Part shown: piece after piece, positions 8,037 through 18,100 of the stretch
Position numbering within the stretch: the first letter of the stretch is position 1
Layout: the number at the start of each line of letters is the position of its first letter
Origin: an uncultured Planctomycetaceae bacterium
GTDB taxonomy: Bacteria; Planctomycetota; Planctomycetia; Pirellulales; Pirellulaceae
NCBI GenBank assembly: GCA_937862885.1
Contig: CALMEE010000062.1
Coordinates: 1 to 64,000, forward strand
Length of the DNA: 64,000 nt
Direction: 5' to 3'
Notes under the pieces: model-generated
Told to the model about the DNA's origin: nothing
The model's database searches: none
Seen by the model: only the letters and a program-made list of their open reading frames with translations
Made by a program: the position numbers and the translations under genes

Positions 8037-8476
8037 GTACTTTCTCCCAAAAACTTCGTAAGCAGATAGGTTTCGTCAGCTAGGCGCATCTCACGCCGTG
8101 AATTTTCGGCCCTGAATCGACTTACTTCACGATCTAACAAATTTTCCCAGGATGTGCAGCGCACTCGCTGTGCACGATAACGACGAATTATTTCCAGTTG
8201 TTTTTCCCGTGCCGTTACCAGCTCATTTTGCGTGTTTGCAAGTCGGCGATTGATGACTGACATTGAGCATACGCCTTGTTGAAAGGACTCTAGCAATTGT
8301 GAACCTTCCACAATTTGCTGATTGATGATTTGAATTTCATGGTTTAAATTTGCTTGCTCCGCGATCAATTCTTGTATTGCCCGCGATTGCAGCTTCAATT
8401 CATTTTTCAACAACTCAAGTTGGTTTAATTGAAAATTTAATATTTTGCGAAGTCGATTTATGCGCCGGTTGCCCAC
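8033..8476 (-). CDS. fliJ: Flagellar FliJ-like export chaperone
   Basis: The 147-residue protein is almost entirely coiled coil and rich in Gln, Glu, Arg and Leu, as expected for FliJ, which fits as a stalk in the hexameric FliI ATPase and docks to FlhA. The start is GTG. Sequence conservation in FliJ is poor, so the call rests on size, coiled-coil content and position right after fliI (50 bp gap) and before the overlapping motE-like gene. Confidence 0.8.
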   Translation of the reverse strand: MGNRRINRLRKILNFQLNQLELLKNELKLQSRAIQELIAEQANLNHEIQIINQQIVEGSQLLESFQQGVCSMSVINRRLANTQNELVTAREKQLEIIRRYRAQRVRCTSWENLLDREVSRFRAENSRREMRLADETYLLTKFLGEST

Positions 8477-8526
8477 TTCGATGTCGCCTCACATTGCCGG
8501 AAAATGTTGAAGTGTTTGCATCGTTT

Positions 8527-9840
8527 TCAATTCCACCGACCTGCCAATTCGCGCAGTTTTTCCTTGGTTAGCGCAAATGGCTGAGGCACACCCAGTTCCT
8601 GCTGCAAGAATTTACACACCGCAGGATATAGATCGACGGCTTTGTCCGTTCGTTCCGCAACTCCGCGCTGGTAGGCGCCGATTTGAAGTAAGTCGACAAC
8701 CTCGTCGTACTGAGTCAAAATCTGCCGAACCGCGACTGCATCCCTTTGATGCACTGCATCCGCGAGTTCTATAAATAGCCGACTATTGCTGGCAAGAATA
8801 TCGATGGACGGAAAATGTCCAGCGTTAGCGAGCTTGCGCGACAACACGATGTGGCCGTCCAAAATCGATCGGGCGCTGTCTGCGATTGGATCATTTAGAT
8901 CATCCCCCTCAACCAAAATCGTGAGAATTCCCGTGACGGATCCGCGATCGGCGTTCCCCATCCGTTCCAACAACACCGCCATCTTCTGGAAAACTGACGG
9001 AGTGTAACCTCGCGCTGTAGGCGGTTCCCCCAACATCAAGCCAAGATCGCGTTGCGCCATTGCGAATCGGGTTAAGCTATCTAGCATTAACAATACGTTT
9101 TTTCCTTGACGTCGGAACCAACCTGCGATTGCCATGCCCGTTTCCGCAGAACGAACTCGCGCAAGAGGGCTTTCATTTGCGGTGGCCACGATCACAACTG
9201 AGCGCGAAAGCCCCTGTGGTCCGAGAGCTTGCTGCACGAATGGCGTGACTTCTCTTCCTCGCTCGCCGACCAACACCACGACGTTCAAATCAGCTGACGC
9301 ATGCCGAGCAATTTGGCCCAGCAATGTACTCTTCCCCACGCCACTTCCGGCAAACAAACCAACGCGTTGCCCAAGCCCAAGCGTCAACAGACCATCAATG
9401 GCGGCTTGACCAGTGATAAATGGAACGGTGATGTCTTGGCGTCCCAGAGTTGGCGGCGGGTCTCCATTAAATGGTTCGCGCAGCGGAGTTGCAAGTGGAC
9501 CCAGATCGTCTATTGGCTCACCCAAAGCGTTGATAACTCGGCCCAACACGCCATCACCGACGGGCACGCGCATCGAAGTGCCTAATCCGATTACCTCGTC
9601 GTCACGCTGCAAAGTTTCATTCGTGGCAAAGGGCATGATCTGAGATAGATTGCCGTCAAAACCAATGACTTCTGCTAGACTTAAGCGTCCAGTGCGACTC
9701 TTGATTTGACACAATTCTCCGATAGCGCCGTTCAACGTTGCGGTGATGGCTCCATTGACACTTTGAATGCGTCCTGTTTGCTGAAATGGGCTGGCACTCT
9801 GAATCACTTGGCGGAATGTCTTTTCATCAAGTCCCAGCAT
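8527..9840 (-). CDS. fliI: Flagellum-specific ATP synthase FliI
   Basis: This is the ATPase that energises and orders flagellar protein export, homologous to the F1 beta subunit. The 437-residue length is typical. It shows Walker A GSGVGKST at 165-172, VGERGREV at about 191-198, Walker B (LLMLD, ending at Asp254) and the family stretch GEPPTARGYTPSVF. The start lies 14 bp inside the end of fliH, consistent with coupled synthesis of the FliH-FliI complex. Confidence 0.98.
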   Translation of the reverse strand: MLGLDEKTFRQVIQSASPFQQTGRIQSVNGAITATLNGAIGELCQIKSRTGRLSLAEVIGFDGNLSQIMPFATNETLQRDDEVIGLGTSMRVPVGDGVLGRVINALGEPIDDLGPLATPLREPFNGDPPPTLGRQDITVPFITGQAAIDGLLTLGLGQRVGLFAGSGVGKSTLLGQIARHASADLNVVVLVGERGREVTPFVQQALGPQGLSRSVVIVATANESPLARVRSAETGMAIAGWFRRQGKNVLLMLDSLTRFAMAQRDLGLMLGEPPTARGYTPSVFQKMAVLLERMGNADRGSVTGILTILVEGDDLNDPIADSARSILDGHIVLSRKLANAGHFPSIDILASNSRLFIELADAVHQRDAVAVRQILTQYDEVVDLLQIGAYQRGVAERTDKAVDLYPAVCKFLQQELGVPQPFALTKEKLRELAGRWN

Positions 9841-10444
9841 CTTGCAAATACTCCAGTAATTTCGCCTGAATCCGGCTCATCTGCTCTTCATGGTCTGCGA
9901 TGAGAGCGCAGCTCGCAGCTTCAATGCGGCAGTCACCGATGGCCAGACTATCATCCGCACGAACATCACCAATGAATGCCGATACATTGGCTTCGGCGAT
10001 TGTTCGCTTGATGCGATCGATAATTTTTCCGTTGACATACAATGTCGCTGTGCCAAAATCTTTCTGACCAGCAACGGCTTCTTCAAGCAATTCCATGATT
10101 CTTTTGTCGCTGACACCTACTTCGTGACGAACAACTGCCCTGGCTATTTCCATTCCTAGCTTGACCGCAAGTTCACGGCATTCATGCAACGTGTTGGCCT
10201 GCACTTGCCACATTGCGCGAAATTGTCTGTCCAGTTGTGTCAGCAATTCCCTCAATTTGATTTCAAAATCAGCGACGTAAGTAGCATTATTTTCGGTTTG
10301 TGTCTCCGGCATTAACGAACCGCTAGCACAATTGCCGCCGTGTGGAGCTTTGTTCAGGTGCGACGGCCCAGTCGCCAAACTGCTATCTTGAGTTAAAGCG
10401 AGATTTCTTAATGAATGTTTAAATGTGAGAGTGACTTGCCGCAT
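9827..10444 (-). CDS. fliH: Flagellar assembly protein FliH
   Basis: FliH is the stator-like regulator of FliI. The 205-residue protein has a variable N-terminus (about 1-50), a helical middle (about 58-110) and a C-terminal domain with GDCRIEAASCALIAD, a variant of the conserved FliH/V-ATPase E-subunit-like segment. A downstream Met (residue 45) is an alternative start, because the first 44 residues are low in conservation signals and no good ribosome site precedes either Met. A 127 bp gap separates it from fliG, the largest gap in the upper half of the operon. Confidence 0.88.
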   Translation of the reverse strand: MRQVTLTFKHSLRNLALTQDSSLATGPSHLNKAPHGGNCASGSLMPETQTENNATYVADFEIKLRELLTQLDRQFRAMWQVQANTLHECRELAVKLGMEIARAVVRHEVGVSDKRIMELLEEAVAGQKDFGTATLYVNGKIIDRIKRTIAEANVSAFIGDVRADDSLAIGDCRIEAASCALIADHEEQMSRIQAKLLEYLQDAGT

Positions 10445-10571
10445 TGCTTAAATGATGCCAGCGTTGTTAGGCATCCCATAGTTTGTTGTTTTAATTCACG
10501 TCGACGACCATGGTTCAAGTTCTCGTCAAGTTGGTTTTGGCCGTTCTGCGTTGTAATAAGGTTTGTGAAGA

Positions 10572-11555
10572 CTAGAGTTTGATTTCTCCACTTTCATCGA
10601 GATTGGACAAAGTTTTCACAATATTTGCGCGCGCTTCTTCGACTTCTTCATCAGAGACTCCCACTTTGAATTCCATTTCTTCGGTGATCGAATCTCTTGC
10701 ACGTTTCGACAGGTTGTTGAGCAATTTGTCAGCAAGCTCTTGTTCGCAGCGCTGTAATCCGACAATTAGCACATCCGAATCGACTTGACTCAAGAGTTTC
10801 TGAACATCACGGTCTTCGAGACGTAAGATATCTTCAAAGATGTAGAGTTTGGCCTTAACTTTTTCCGCTAGGTCGACGTTGGTCTTTAGTAAATGAGCCA
10901 ACAATTCTGCACGAACCTTTTTGTTGACTGAACGCAAGAGATCAGCGATTGCCTTCGATTGGTCGACTTCCGGAATGCGGAACTCAATTGAACAAGCCTT
11001 TTGAACGGCGGAGTTGAGAACTCTTGATACAAGCGGTTGCGGCACTGAGCACTCTTGTGCAATGTATGACAAGGTTTGCGAACGTGTCGATGCCGGGAAA
11101 AGTTCTAACACGTTCGCAGCCTGTTTGGTGTCTATGTTTCTCAGAACCAGGGCGATCGTTTTCGGGTGATCTGATTCAATCGCCGCAAAAATTTGGAATG
11201 GATCCAGACGATTTAAGTCGTCGATCGGATTGTCACCAGGAATCAACTTTGGAAAATAGATGATTTCGGGTTTCTTCTCAGCTGGTTTGTACGCACCCTT
11301 TTGGTTGTTTTTCGTTTTTTCGGCGAGGAGTTCTGGGCCCATTGCTTCCAGCGCGAAGTGAAAGAACTTGAAAAAGTCGCCGACAATGTAGTCTACCTCC
11401 TCTTCGGAGGGCGGATCGTCTTTGAATTCCTCATAGATTCTCTTAACATCGATGGCCAACGTAGGATTCATCTTTTGAAAGGCGGCAGACGCCACCTCAT
11501 CGCCGAGAATGCTGAGCAGTAGAGCTAGTCTTTCATGTGACGAAAACGTAATCAT
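10572..11555 (-). CDS. fliG: Flagellar motor switch protein FliG
   Basis: FliG forms the rotor part that touches the stator and generates torque. The 327-residue length fits. The middle domain carries SDHPKTIALVL, a variant of the conserved EHPQ motif, and the C-terminal domain has the torque-helix region (FEDILRLEDRDVQKLL) with charged residues. It begins 9 bp after the fliF stop, the standard fliF-fliG order. No fliM or fliN gene accompanies it in this window. Confidence 0.96.
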   Translation of the reverse strand: MITFSSHERLALLLSILGDEVASAAFQKMNPTLAIDVKRIYEEFKDDPPSEEEVDYIVGDFFKFFHFALEAMGPELLAEKTKNNQKGAYKPAEKKPEIIYFPKLIPGDNPIDDLNRLDPFQIFAAIESDHPKTIALVLRNIDTKQAANVLELFPASTRSQTLSYIAQECSVPQPLVSRVLNSAVQKACSIEFRIPEVDQSKAIADLLRSVNKKVRAELLAHLLKTNVDLAEKVKAKLYIFEDILRLEDRDVQKLLSQVDSDVLIVGLQRCEQELADKLLNNLSKRARDSITEEMEFKVGVSDEEVEEARANIVKTLSNLDESGEIKL

Positions 11556-11564
11556 ATACAGTCG

Positions 11565-13079
11565 CTAAGCCGCCTTCGATTCCGGTTGATCGGTTTTCGT
11601 TGTTGGCGCTTCCTGCGCCCACGAGGCTAGTATTTTGGAGAAGACTTCCGGGTTGTTCTTTACCAATTCGCTTAGCTGGTTGACCTGGGAGCCGCGTTCC
11701 ACACCCGCCTGCGAATTGTTTGGCGAGGAAGAGGGACGCATCGATTTGAGTGTCCGGCTGCCGAGGAAAAAGGCGACGATCGCAGCAATTCCCAAAGAGA
11801 TATTCCTCAAGGCCAATTGTATTTGGTCCCAGGTAATCCAAGGTGTACCTTGAGTATCGATGGGAACAAGATCGACGAATTCGAAAAACTCCAAGTTGAA
11901 CTGGTCAACCCCATCGCGGAAGCCGACGGCTTGCTTGACCATGGCTTCAATGCTCGCCTTAACCGATGCCGGAATTTCTTGAGCATCATTGCGCACCTTG
12001 GCGGAGTTAACAAGAACGGAGACTGTCAGCAAGTTCATTACGGGCGTGCGTACAATATCTTCACGCAGCGTGGATGAGACTTCGTACCTTGAATCAATGA
12101 CCTCGGTCTTATTGGAGAGAGGTTGGCCCACGTCTTGACTTCGAGAGTTGTTTACGTTCGAGCTTATGCCTGCGACACCAACTGGGGGTTTGAAATTTCC
12201 GCCCGTGGTTGAACTAGTATCGATAGTTTCGCTAATGGCTACGCGTTTCTCAGGATCAAACTCTTTGGTTGTTGTGCGCGCCTCGGGGAAAGAAAAGTCG
12301 GCGGTGATCTCGACACGCGCGTTTCCGACCCCCAAGAAGTTTAGCAACAGCATTTGTGCCTTGTGCGTCAGTTCCCGCTCGCGGTTGATCCGGTATTCTT
12401 CTTGTTTAGTTAATCGGCCAAGGCTCTCGTCGTTGCTGTACAGATTGCCGGCGGTATCTGATATTGCCACCTGTTCGGGGCGCATGCCTGGAACTGCGTT
12501 GGCCACGGTTTGTGCGACAGCCAATGCGGTCGCTTCATTGAATCGTTGGCCCGAAGCAAGTGTGAGAATCACCGATGCCGTAGGAGGGCTAGAATGGCGT
12601 AAGAAGGGTTGCCGTTCCGGAATACTCAAGTGAACAGTCGCTGATTCGATGCTTGCGAATTGCTGGATGGAACGGGAAAGTTGTTTTTCCAGATTTCTGC
12701 GCAACACGTTTTGCTGGTTGACCGGGTCCATCCAGGGTGACGTTGATTCCAGATCAACCTCATGCGGGCTAATGCCGCGACTGCCGGCCAGAATAGAAGC
12801 TTGATCAAAATAGCGTTTGTCGACCAGGATTAACGAGCCAGCTCCTTTGATTTGGTAGCTGATGTTGGCTTGGTCCAGCGCTGCCATCAGCATTGCGGAC
12901 TTGTTGGGCTCCAAATTGCTGGCTAACGTCACATAGTTTGGTTGAGCTGACCAAATACCTACACCAACAATCGCGCCGAGACAAATTAGCAGCAGAAGGA
13001 TGATGCCAAATCGTGCCGCGCTAGTGGATTCCTTCCAGACAGCTAACGTTTGATCCAAAAACGCTCGTATGGTGCGCAT
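11565..13079 (-). CDS. fliF: Flagellar MS-ring protein FliF
   Basis: FliF builds the membrane-supramembrane ring on which the flagellum assembles. The 504-residue protein has an N-terminal membrane helix (about 24-44), ring-building motifs in the periplasmic region including LDQANISYQ and RNLEKQLSRSIQQF, and a C-terminal helix at about 428-450 followed by a FliG-binding tail. GAGGGT precedes the ATG by about 9 bases. It is 25 bp downstream of fliE. Confidence 0.97.
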   Translation of the reverse strand: MRTIRAFLDQTLAVWKESTSAARFGIILLLLICLGAIVGVGIWSAQPNYVTLASNLEPNKSAMLMAALDQANISYQIKGAGSLILVDKRYFDQASILAGSRGISPHEVDLESTSPWMDPVNQQNVLRRNLEKQLSRSIQQFASIESATVHLSIPERQPFLRHSSPPTASVILTLASGQRFNEATALAVAQTVANAVPGMRPEQVAISDTAGNLYSNDESLGRLTKQEEYRINRERELTHKAQMLLLNFLGVGNARVEITADFSFPEARTTTKEFDPEKRVAISETIDTSSTTGGNFKPPVGVAGISSNVNNSRSQDVGQPLSNKTEVIDSRYEVSSTLREDIVRTPVMNLLTVSVLVNSAKVRNDAQEIPASVKASIEAMVKQAVGFRDGVDQFNLEFFEFVDLVPIDTQGTPWITWDQIQLALRNISLGIAAIVAFFLGSRTLKSMRPSSSPNNSQAGVERGSQVNQLSELVKNNPEVFSKILASWAQEAPTTKTDQPESKAA

Positions 13080-13104
13080 GATTCATACCCTCAATTGAAT
13101 ACCT

Positions 13105-13434
13105 TTAGAATTGCATTCGCATCAGTTCATTGTACGAATCGATAATTTTGTTCCTCACTTCCATGAAGAATTGAAAAGAAAGATCAGCTCTGGCCATTGC
13201 CATCACGACTTGTTGTATGTTGTCTGTTTTGCCAGTTACAAAACTCTCGATCGTCGCATCCGCACTTGCCTGTTCGGCATTCGTCTGCTTGACAAAATGT
13301 TGCAACAGTTCTCCAAAACCTTGCGGATCCTGGGGCTTGGCGGTTTGATCCAGCTGTTTCGTTGACATGGCGTCAAACGCGTTTTGGATCTTTGCGACTT
13401 GGGCGACGGAGGAGATGCCGCTGAGTGGCGTCAC
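13105..13434 (-). CDS. fliE: Flagellar hook-basal body protein FliE
   Basis: FliE links the MS ring to the rod. The 109-residue protein has the typical C-terminal helix pair ending in VRNKIIDSYNELMRMQF, with the central FGELLQHFV segment. The GTG start overlaps the flgC stop by 4 bp (GTGA), consistent with coupling in the conserved flgB-flgC-fliE order. Confidence 0.95.
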   Translation of the reverse strand: MTPLSGISSVAQVAKIQNAFDAMSTKQLDQTAKPQDPQGFGELLQHFVKQTNAEQASADATIESFVTGKTDNIQQVVMAMARADLSFQFFMEVRNKIIDSYNELMRMQF

Positions 13435-13874
13435 TGAGCACCTCCACGCAGCAGTCGCAATGTGAGTTCGACCATCTGCTTGAAACTCGTTAACGCCTTT
13501 AAGTTTGCTTCATAGGTGCGTGATGCCGTAATTAAGTCCACCATTTCATTGGGCAACTTGACATTTGGCATTGCCAATAAGCCAGTTTCCGGATCGGCAT
13601 CCGGGTGCCCGGGATTGTAAATCATGGGAAACTCAGTGGGGTCGTTGATTTGCGCGACGACGTCGACACCGCCGAGTCCCTTGATAAAGTCGTTTCCATG
13701 GGCGCCATCGAGGGAAGCAGCAAACACGAGCTGTTGACGGCGATATGGACCACCATCATGCGACCGCGTCGAGTGTGCATTGGCAATGTTGTTGGCGACA
13801 ACTTCCATGCGTTGTCGCTCAGCCGACATTCCTTTGGCACTAATCGAAGCTCCTGAAAATGCAGCCGTGTGCAT
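13431..13874 (-). CDS. flgC: Flagellar basal-body rod protein FlgC
   Basis: FlgC is a proximal rod subunit. The N-terminal rod signature (SISAKGMSAERQRMEVVANN) and the C-terminal helix (VDLITASRTYEANLKAL) are diagnostic. I chose the ATG preceded by AAAGGA at good spacing, giving 147 residues; an in-frame TTG six codons upstream would add a non-conserved MCERIR extension. It follows flgB with a gap of about 60 bp. Confidence 0.96.
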   Translation of the reverse strand: MHTAAFSGASISAKGMSAERQRMEVVANNIANAHSTRSHDGGPYRRQQLVFAASLDGAHGNDFIKGLGGVDVVAQINDPTEFPMIYNPGHPDADPETGLLAMPNVKLPNEMVDLITASRTYEANLKALTSFKQMVELTLRLLRGGAQ

Positions 13875-13937
13875 ACGAATCCTTTCGCACAAATCTTAAC
13901 CCTGCGGCGTCGACGAATTTTCTCGTTCTTTCCAATA

Positions 13938-14294
13938 CTATCCCTTGATGGCTTGCTTCATCGTCGCCAATTTCGAACCAATCAATTGTGTCAACGTTTG
14001 GTACATTAGATCGTTGCGTTTGATATTTGCCATTTCGCGATCCAGGTCGACGTTGTTGCCGTCATGCCGTGTTTTCAAACCTTGAACCTCCAACGCCTCA
14101 AGTTTTAACTCTTTATCTTTGGAGAGGTTGCCCGGCTGTTCCACATGCTGTAGGAACTGTGCGAAGGGAATCTCTTGTGTCTGGTAATTCGGCGTATTTA
14201 CGTTCGCCAAGTTTTGGCTAATCACACGATGATTTTGGCTTGCGAATTCAATCGCCCGACTTAACAACGGAATTTGGTACGAATTTAGGTTCAT
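13938..14294 (-). CDS. flgB: Flagellar basal-body rod protein FlgB
   Basis: FlgB is a proximal rod subunit and the first gene of the flagellar operon. The 118-residue protein has the rod signature VISQNLANVNTPNYQ near the N-terminus and an amphipathic C-terminal helix (YQTLTQLIGSKLATMKQAI). No ribosome-binding site is visible before the ATG; instead a sigma-28-like -10 element ends 8 bases upstream, so the transcript could be nearly leaderless. Confidence 0.96.
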   Translation of the reverse strand: MNLNSYQIPLLSRAIEFASQNHRVISQNLANVNTPNYQTQEIPFAQFLQHVEQPGNLSKDKELKLEALEVQGLKTRHDGNNVDLDREMANIKRNDLMYQTLTQLIGSKLATMKQAIKG

Positions 14295-14302
14295 GTAAAA
14301 CT

Positions 14303-14330
14303 TTATCGGTTATAACGATTGAAAGCTTTA
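14303..14330 (-). promoter_or_regulatory. Sigma-28 (FliA)-like promoter upstream of flgB
   Basis: Read on the minus strand, TAAAG is followed by CCGATAA. The enteric FliA consensus is TAAAGTTT, 11 bases, then GCCGATAA. Here the -10 matches at seven contiguous positions and the TAAA-to-CCGATAA distance is one base longer than ideal. It sits directly before the flgB start with no room for a normal leader. The assignment is by pattern only. Confidence 0.45.
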
Positions 14331-15171
14331 CAATCGTGAGAATTTAATGACAAATTGCGAGTCCAGTCGCTTGTCAGGACCAAAATGAAGGCAGAGTCGA
14401 AGCGGATCTTGTAAACGTTCGTGGAGTTTGGGGAGTTTCGACAGCCTCCACTTACGTGAATTAAGGGCGTGATAGAGCCGTTGGCTTCTAACGGACGAAG
14501 GATGTACCGAAATGTGGAGGCTGACGAAAATGAAACATGCTTGCATGAACGTAACCCCGTTTGCAATGCAATGCTTGCAAGTTGCACGCAAAACGAATTC
14601 GGACAGATGCGCAACGAGTTGGGCATCGATCGGATTCATGGGCGTTCTACCATAAAACAGCTGTCGTTCCCAACAACATGTGGCGTGTCAATGGTTAACA
14701 CTCAAGTCCAGCAAGATAAATCGTTCACTCGACGTGTAAATCGAAAAGAGGAATGTGTATGGATGCGGCGCAGCGGCCTATGATTGTTAGAGTGTTGTTA
14801 AAGACGGTGAGGATCGTTGTCATTTTGGAACAGTGACGCGAAATAATGGGTTAGCCATTCCCTGTTAGAGCGAGAAATCTTCTTGAAACATGTTTTGCAC
14901 GGACCTAACTCTAAGATTGCGGTACACCTGGCCAGCTTCCTTGCGACGCCAATACATTCCCCGCAAGCGTTGGTGAAAACTTGGGGGCGAATCATAAATT
15001 TTCATCGGCGCGGGTAGGTTTTGGTCCCTTCTCACTCTTCCGGAATCGAATCTATGAAGATTGATAGATCCGATCCACAGAAATTACTTGTAACTGCGTT
15101 TTGTGAATGATACCATGAGCCATTAAAGGGAGTTTGTTGTCCTTGGGTTTCCTCAATCGCCTATTGCGACC
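14331..15171. other. Gene-free stretch between flgB and the giant kinase gene
   Basis: Divergent intergenic region of about 840 bp. Open frames on both strands give peptides without recognisable features and I reject them. It must hold the promoter of the + strand kinase gene, but no convincing -35/-10 pair was identified. Confidence 0.5.
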
Positions 15172-18100
15172 ATGCAAATCAACGAAGTTCAGGCAGATTC
15201 AATGCATTCCGACTCCGGATCTGATCGATTTGACAATTGCATTGCGGAATTGGGTGGGCTAGCGATACCAACGTTTCGATTAGAATTCGAAACAGATCCC
15301 CAATTTCGTATCGAAAACTTCCTGCCCACATTGGAAACTTGGTTAAACAATTTTCCATCCGATGTAAGACAAGACGTGAAGAATCTTGTTGTCGCTGATT
15401 TGCTGTTTAATGAAATGGAGTTGAGATTTAAGGCAGGTCAACGTTTTGGCACAGCGGAATATGAACTACGTTTTCCCGCATTTGCGTCGCGAATTCGGTT
15501 GGCGATTTCAAACCTGACGAGAAAGTACCCCGATTTCATTGAATCACATTCGATCGTTGCATTGACACGCGCGCAAATCGACGAGGATGACGGAACTGGA
15601 AGTGAAAATACGTTTCGGCATGCGGGCATTGGAGAGCATGACAGACAAATACCCCAATCACTCGGGCCTTATGTTTCGATAGTTCCGATCAAAACCGGTG
15701 GCTTCGGTGCCGTGTGTAAAGCCGTCGACCAGCGTGATCAACGTGTTGTTGCACTGAAGTTTCCCCGTGGTGGTAGGCTGCGTAGGAAGTCAGATCTCAA
15801 AACTTTTGTCGCCGAAGCGGACAAAGCCATGTCATTGGACCATCCTGGCATCGTCCGTACGATTGCTGTGGAAAAAGCTGATGGACTTCTAGCAATTGTT
15901 CAAGAATTTATCGAGGGGGGTGACCTCAAGTCAACCGACAATCGGCCTCGCTCACATCGTGAAATCGTCGAATTGATTGCGATGGTAGCAGATGCACTGG
16001 ACTATGCGCATCGCAAAGGCATTTACCACCGCGACTTGAAACCTGGAAATATACTTGTGGATGTTAACGGACGACCGTATATTGCCGACTTTGGTCTCGC
16101 CCTCGATGAACGCGACCAGCTATTCTCGCCATCCCAGCGATGTGGTACGACGCATTACATGGCGCCAGAGCTTGTTGCCGGCTTGACGCGTCGAGTGGAT
16201 GGCCGGAGCGACATTTGGAGCTTGGGAGTAATTTTTTACGAATTATTGACCAATCGTAAACCATTTGACGGCGTGACTGAAGAGGACGTTTATGATCAGA
16301 TCGAGCATAAAGATCCGCGGCCACCACGGCAGATCGATGCATCCATTGATCGGGAACTTCAGAGGATATGCCTGAAGTGTCTCGAACGGCAACAGCGGGA
16401 CCGTTATTCATCGGCAGACGAGTTAGCTGATGATTTGAGACACTGGATGCACCGTTCTTTGCATGTACGACAGCCGAGCGATCAACCGAAGTTTGTGCCC
16501 AAAGGTCTGAAATCCTATACGGCAGAAGACGCTGCATTTTTTTTGGATTTGCTTCCGGGTCCTCGAGATCGTTATGGCCTGCCAGATAGTATTCGGTTTT
16601 GGAAGAAGCGAATTAGTAATGCCAATGATTCTGAGAGTTGTGTACCTATCGGCGTGATTTTCGGACCGAGTGGAAGTGGCAAATCTTCTTATGTAAAAGC
16701 AGGTCTGATGCCCCAACTTCCAGATGATATTCTTTCAATTTATCTTGAAGCCAATCAGGTCGACACAGAAACGCGTTTGCTGAGGGAATTGCGGAAGCGA
16801 ATTCCAGATATTCCAGCGAATCTTTCGTTGCCAGCAACGATGCAGGGACTGGCGCTGGGCCAATGGCTTCCTGCCGAAAAGCGAAAAGTGCTAATTGTCA
16901 TTGACCAGTTTGAACAACGCTTGGCCATGGCCGATGACATTGCGGTGTCCCGGCTTGTAAAGGCTTTGCGTTATTGTGATGGCGAGGTATTGCAATGTCT
17001 AGTTTTGGCTCGCGATGATTTTCTCATGGCACTATCCAGGTTTATGGACGCCTTGGAAATGGATCTTAAAGAAGGAGAGAATGCACAGGCAATCGATTTG
17101 TTTGACCGCAGACATGCATGCAAAGTTCTTGAGAAGCTTGGGCGCGCCTACGATAAGCTTCCAACCGACCCAAGCGGAATTTCCGAAGAGCAACAACGGT
17201 TCCTCGATGTCGCCATCGACCAATTGATTCAGGACGAGCATGTAATATGCGTACACCTGACTATGTTTGCTGAAATGTTTAGGCATCGACCATGGACGTT
17301 GTTAGAACTGGATCAAGTTGGTGGGGTATCCGGAACCGGCGAAAAATTCTTAGAGGCCACATTCGGTGCCAATGCTCGCGACAAACGCTGGAAAGCGCAG
17401 CGTGAAAACGTGCAACGCGTGTTGGAAACGCTGCTTCCAGCCGTGGGTTCGGATATACGTGGAGCGATGAAATCAGAGCACGAGTTATTGGCCGCGTCGG
17501 GCATGGAAGCCGATCCACCGCGGTTTAGGGAGATGATGCACGGCCTGGACACGCAACTGAAACTAATCACACGGACGGATCCAGATCTCTCTCGCTCGGC
17601 ACAGTCTAATGAAGCTCATAATGGGCAACGGCCAACCTCCACATCAAGCACATCCTGGTTTCAGTTAACGCATGATTATCTTGTACCTTCAATTCGTAAG
17701 TGGTTGGAGAATACGTTGGGAATGACGCGCGCGGGAAGGGCTAGGTTGCGGTTGCGCGACATTGGAAATCAGGTCATGGCAGGACAACCTGTACGTGTGC
17801 TGCCCACCCTTCTTGAATGGCTAAGCTGGTATTGGCAAGTACCTCATGACTGCTTAACGGCCAACGAACGCTTAGTGATGGCCACTGCCAAAAAAAGGTT
17901 TTTCTGGCAGTTCACGGCGGTATTCGCCGTGTTGCTGCTGATAATGGGCGCGGTCATGTTTGTTGTAAACTACAATCATCGCCAGCAGACGGTCGAACGA
18001 GTCGACAATTTAATCGAGAATTTGCTCCATCAAGATATCCAGCAGGTCCCACAAATCGTTCGGCAACTTCAGTCGCTCCCGGCAGAATCGGAGCCTCGGT

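Noticed and set aside
10445-10461. Sigma-54-like TGGCA...GC element just upstream of fliH
   Set aside because: The GG and GC dinucleotides are spaced correctly but most other consensus bases differ, and the start site would fall inside fliH.
14303-14783. Several open frames on both strands upstream of flgB
   Set aside because: Not protein-like, no ribosome sites, and they overlap one another on opposite strands.
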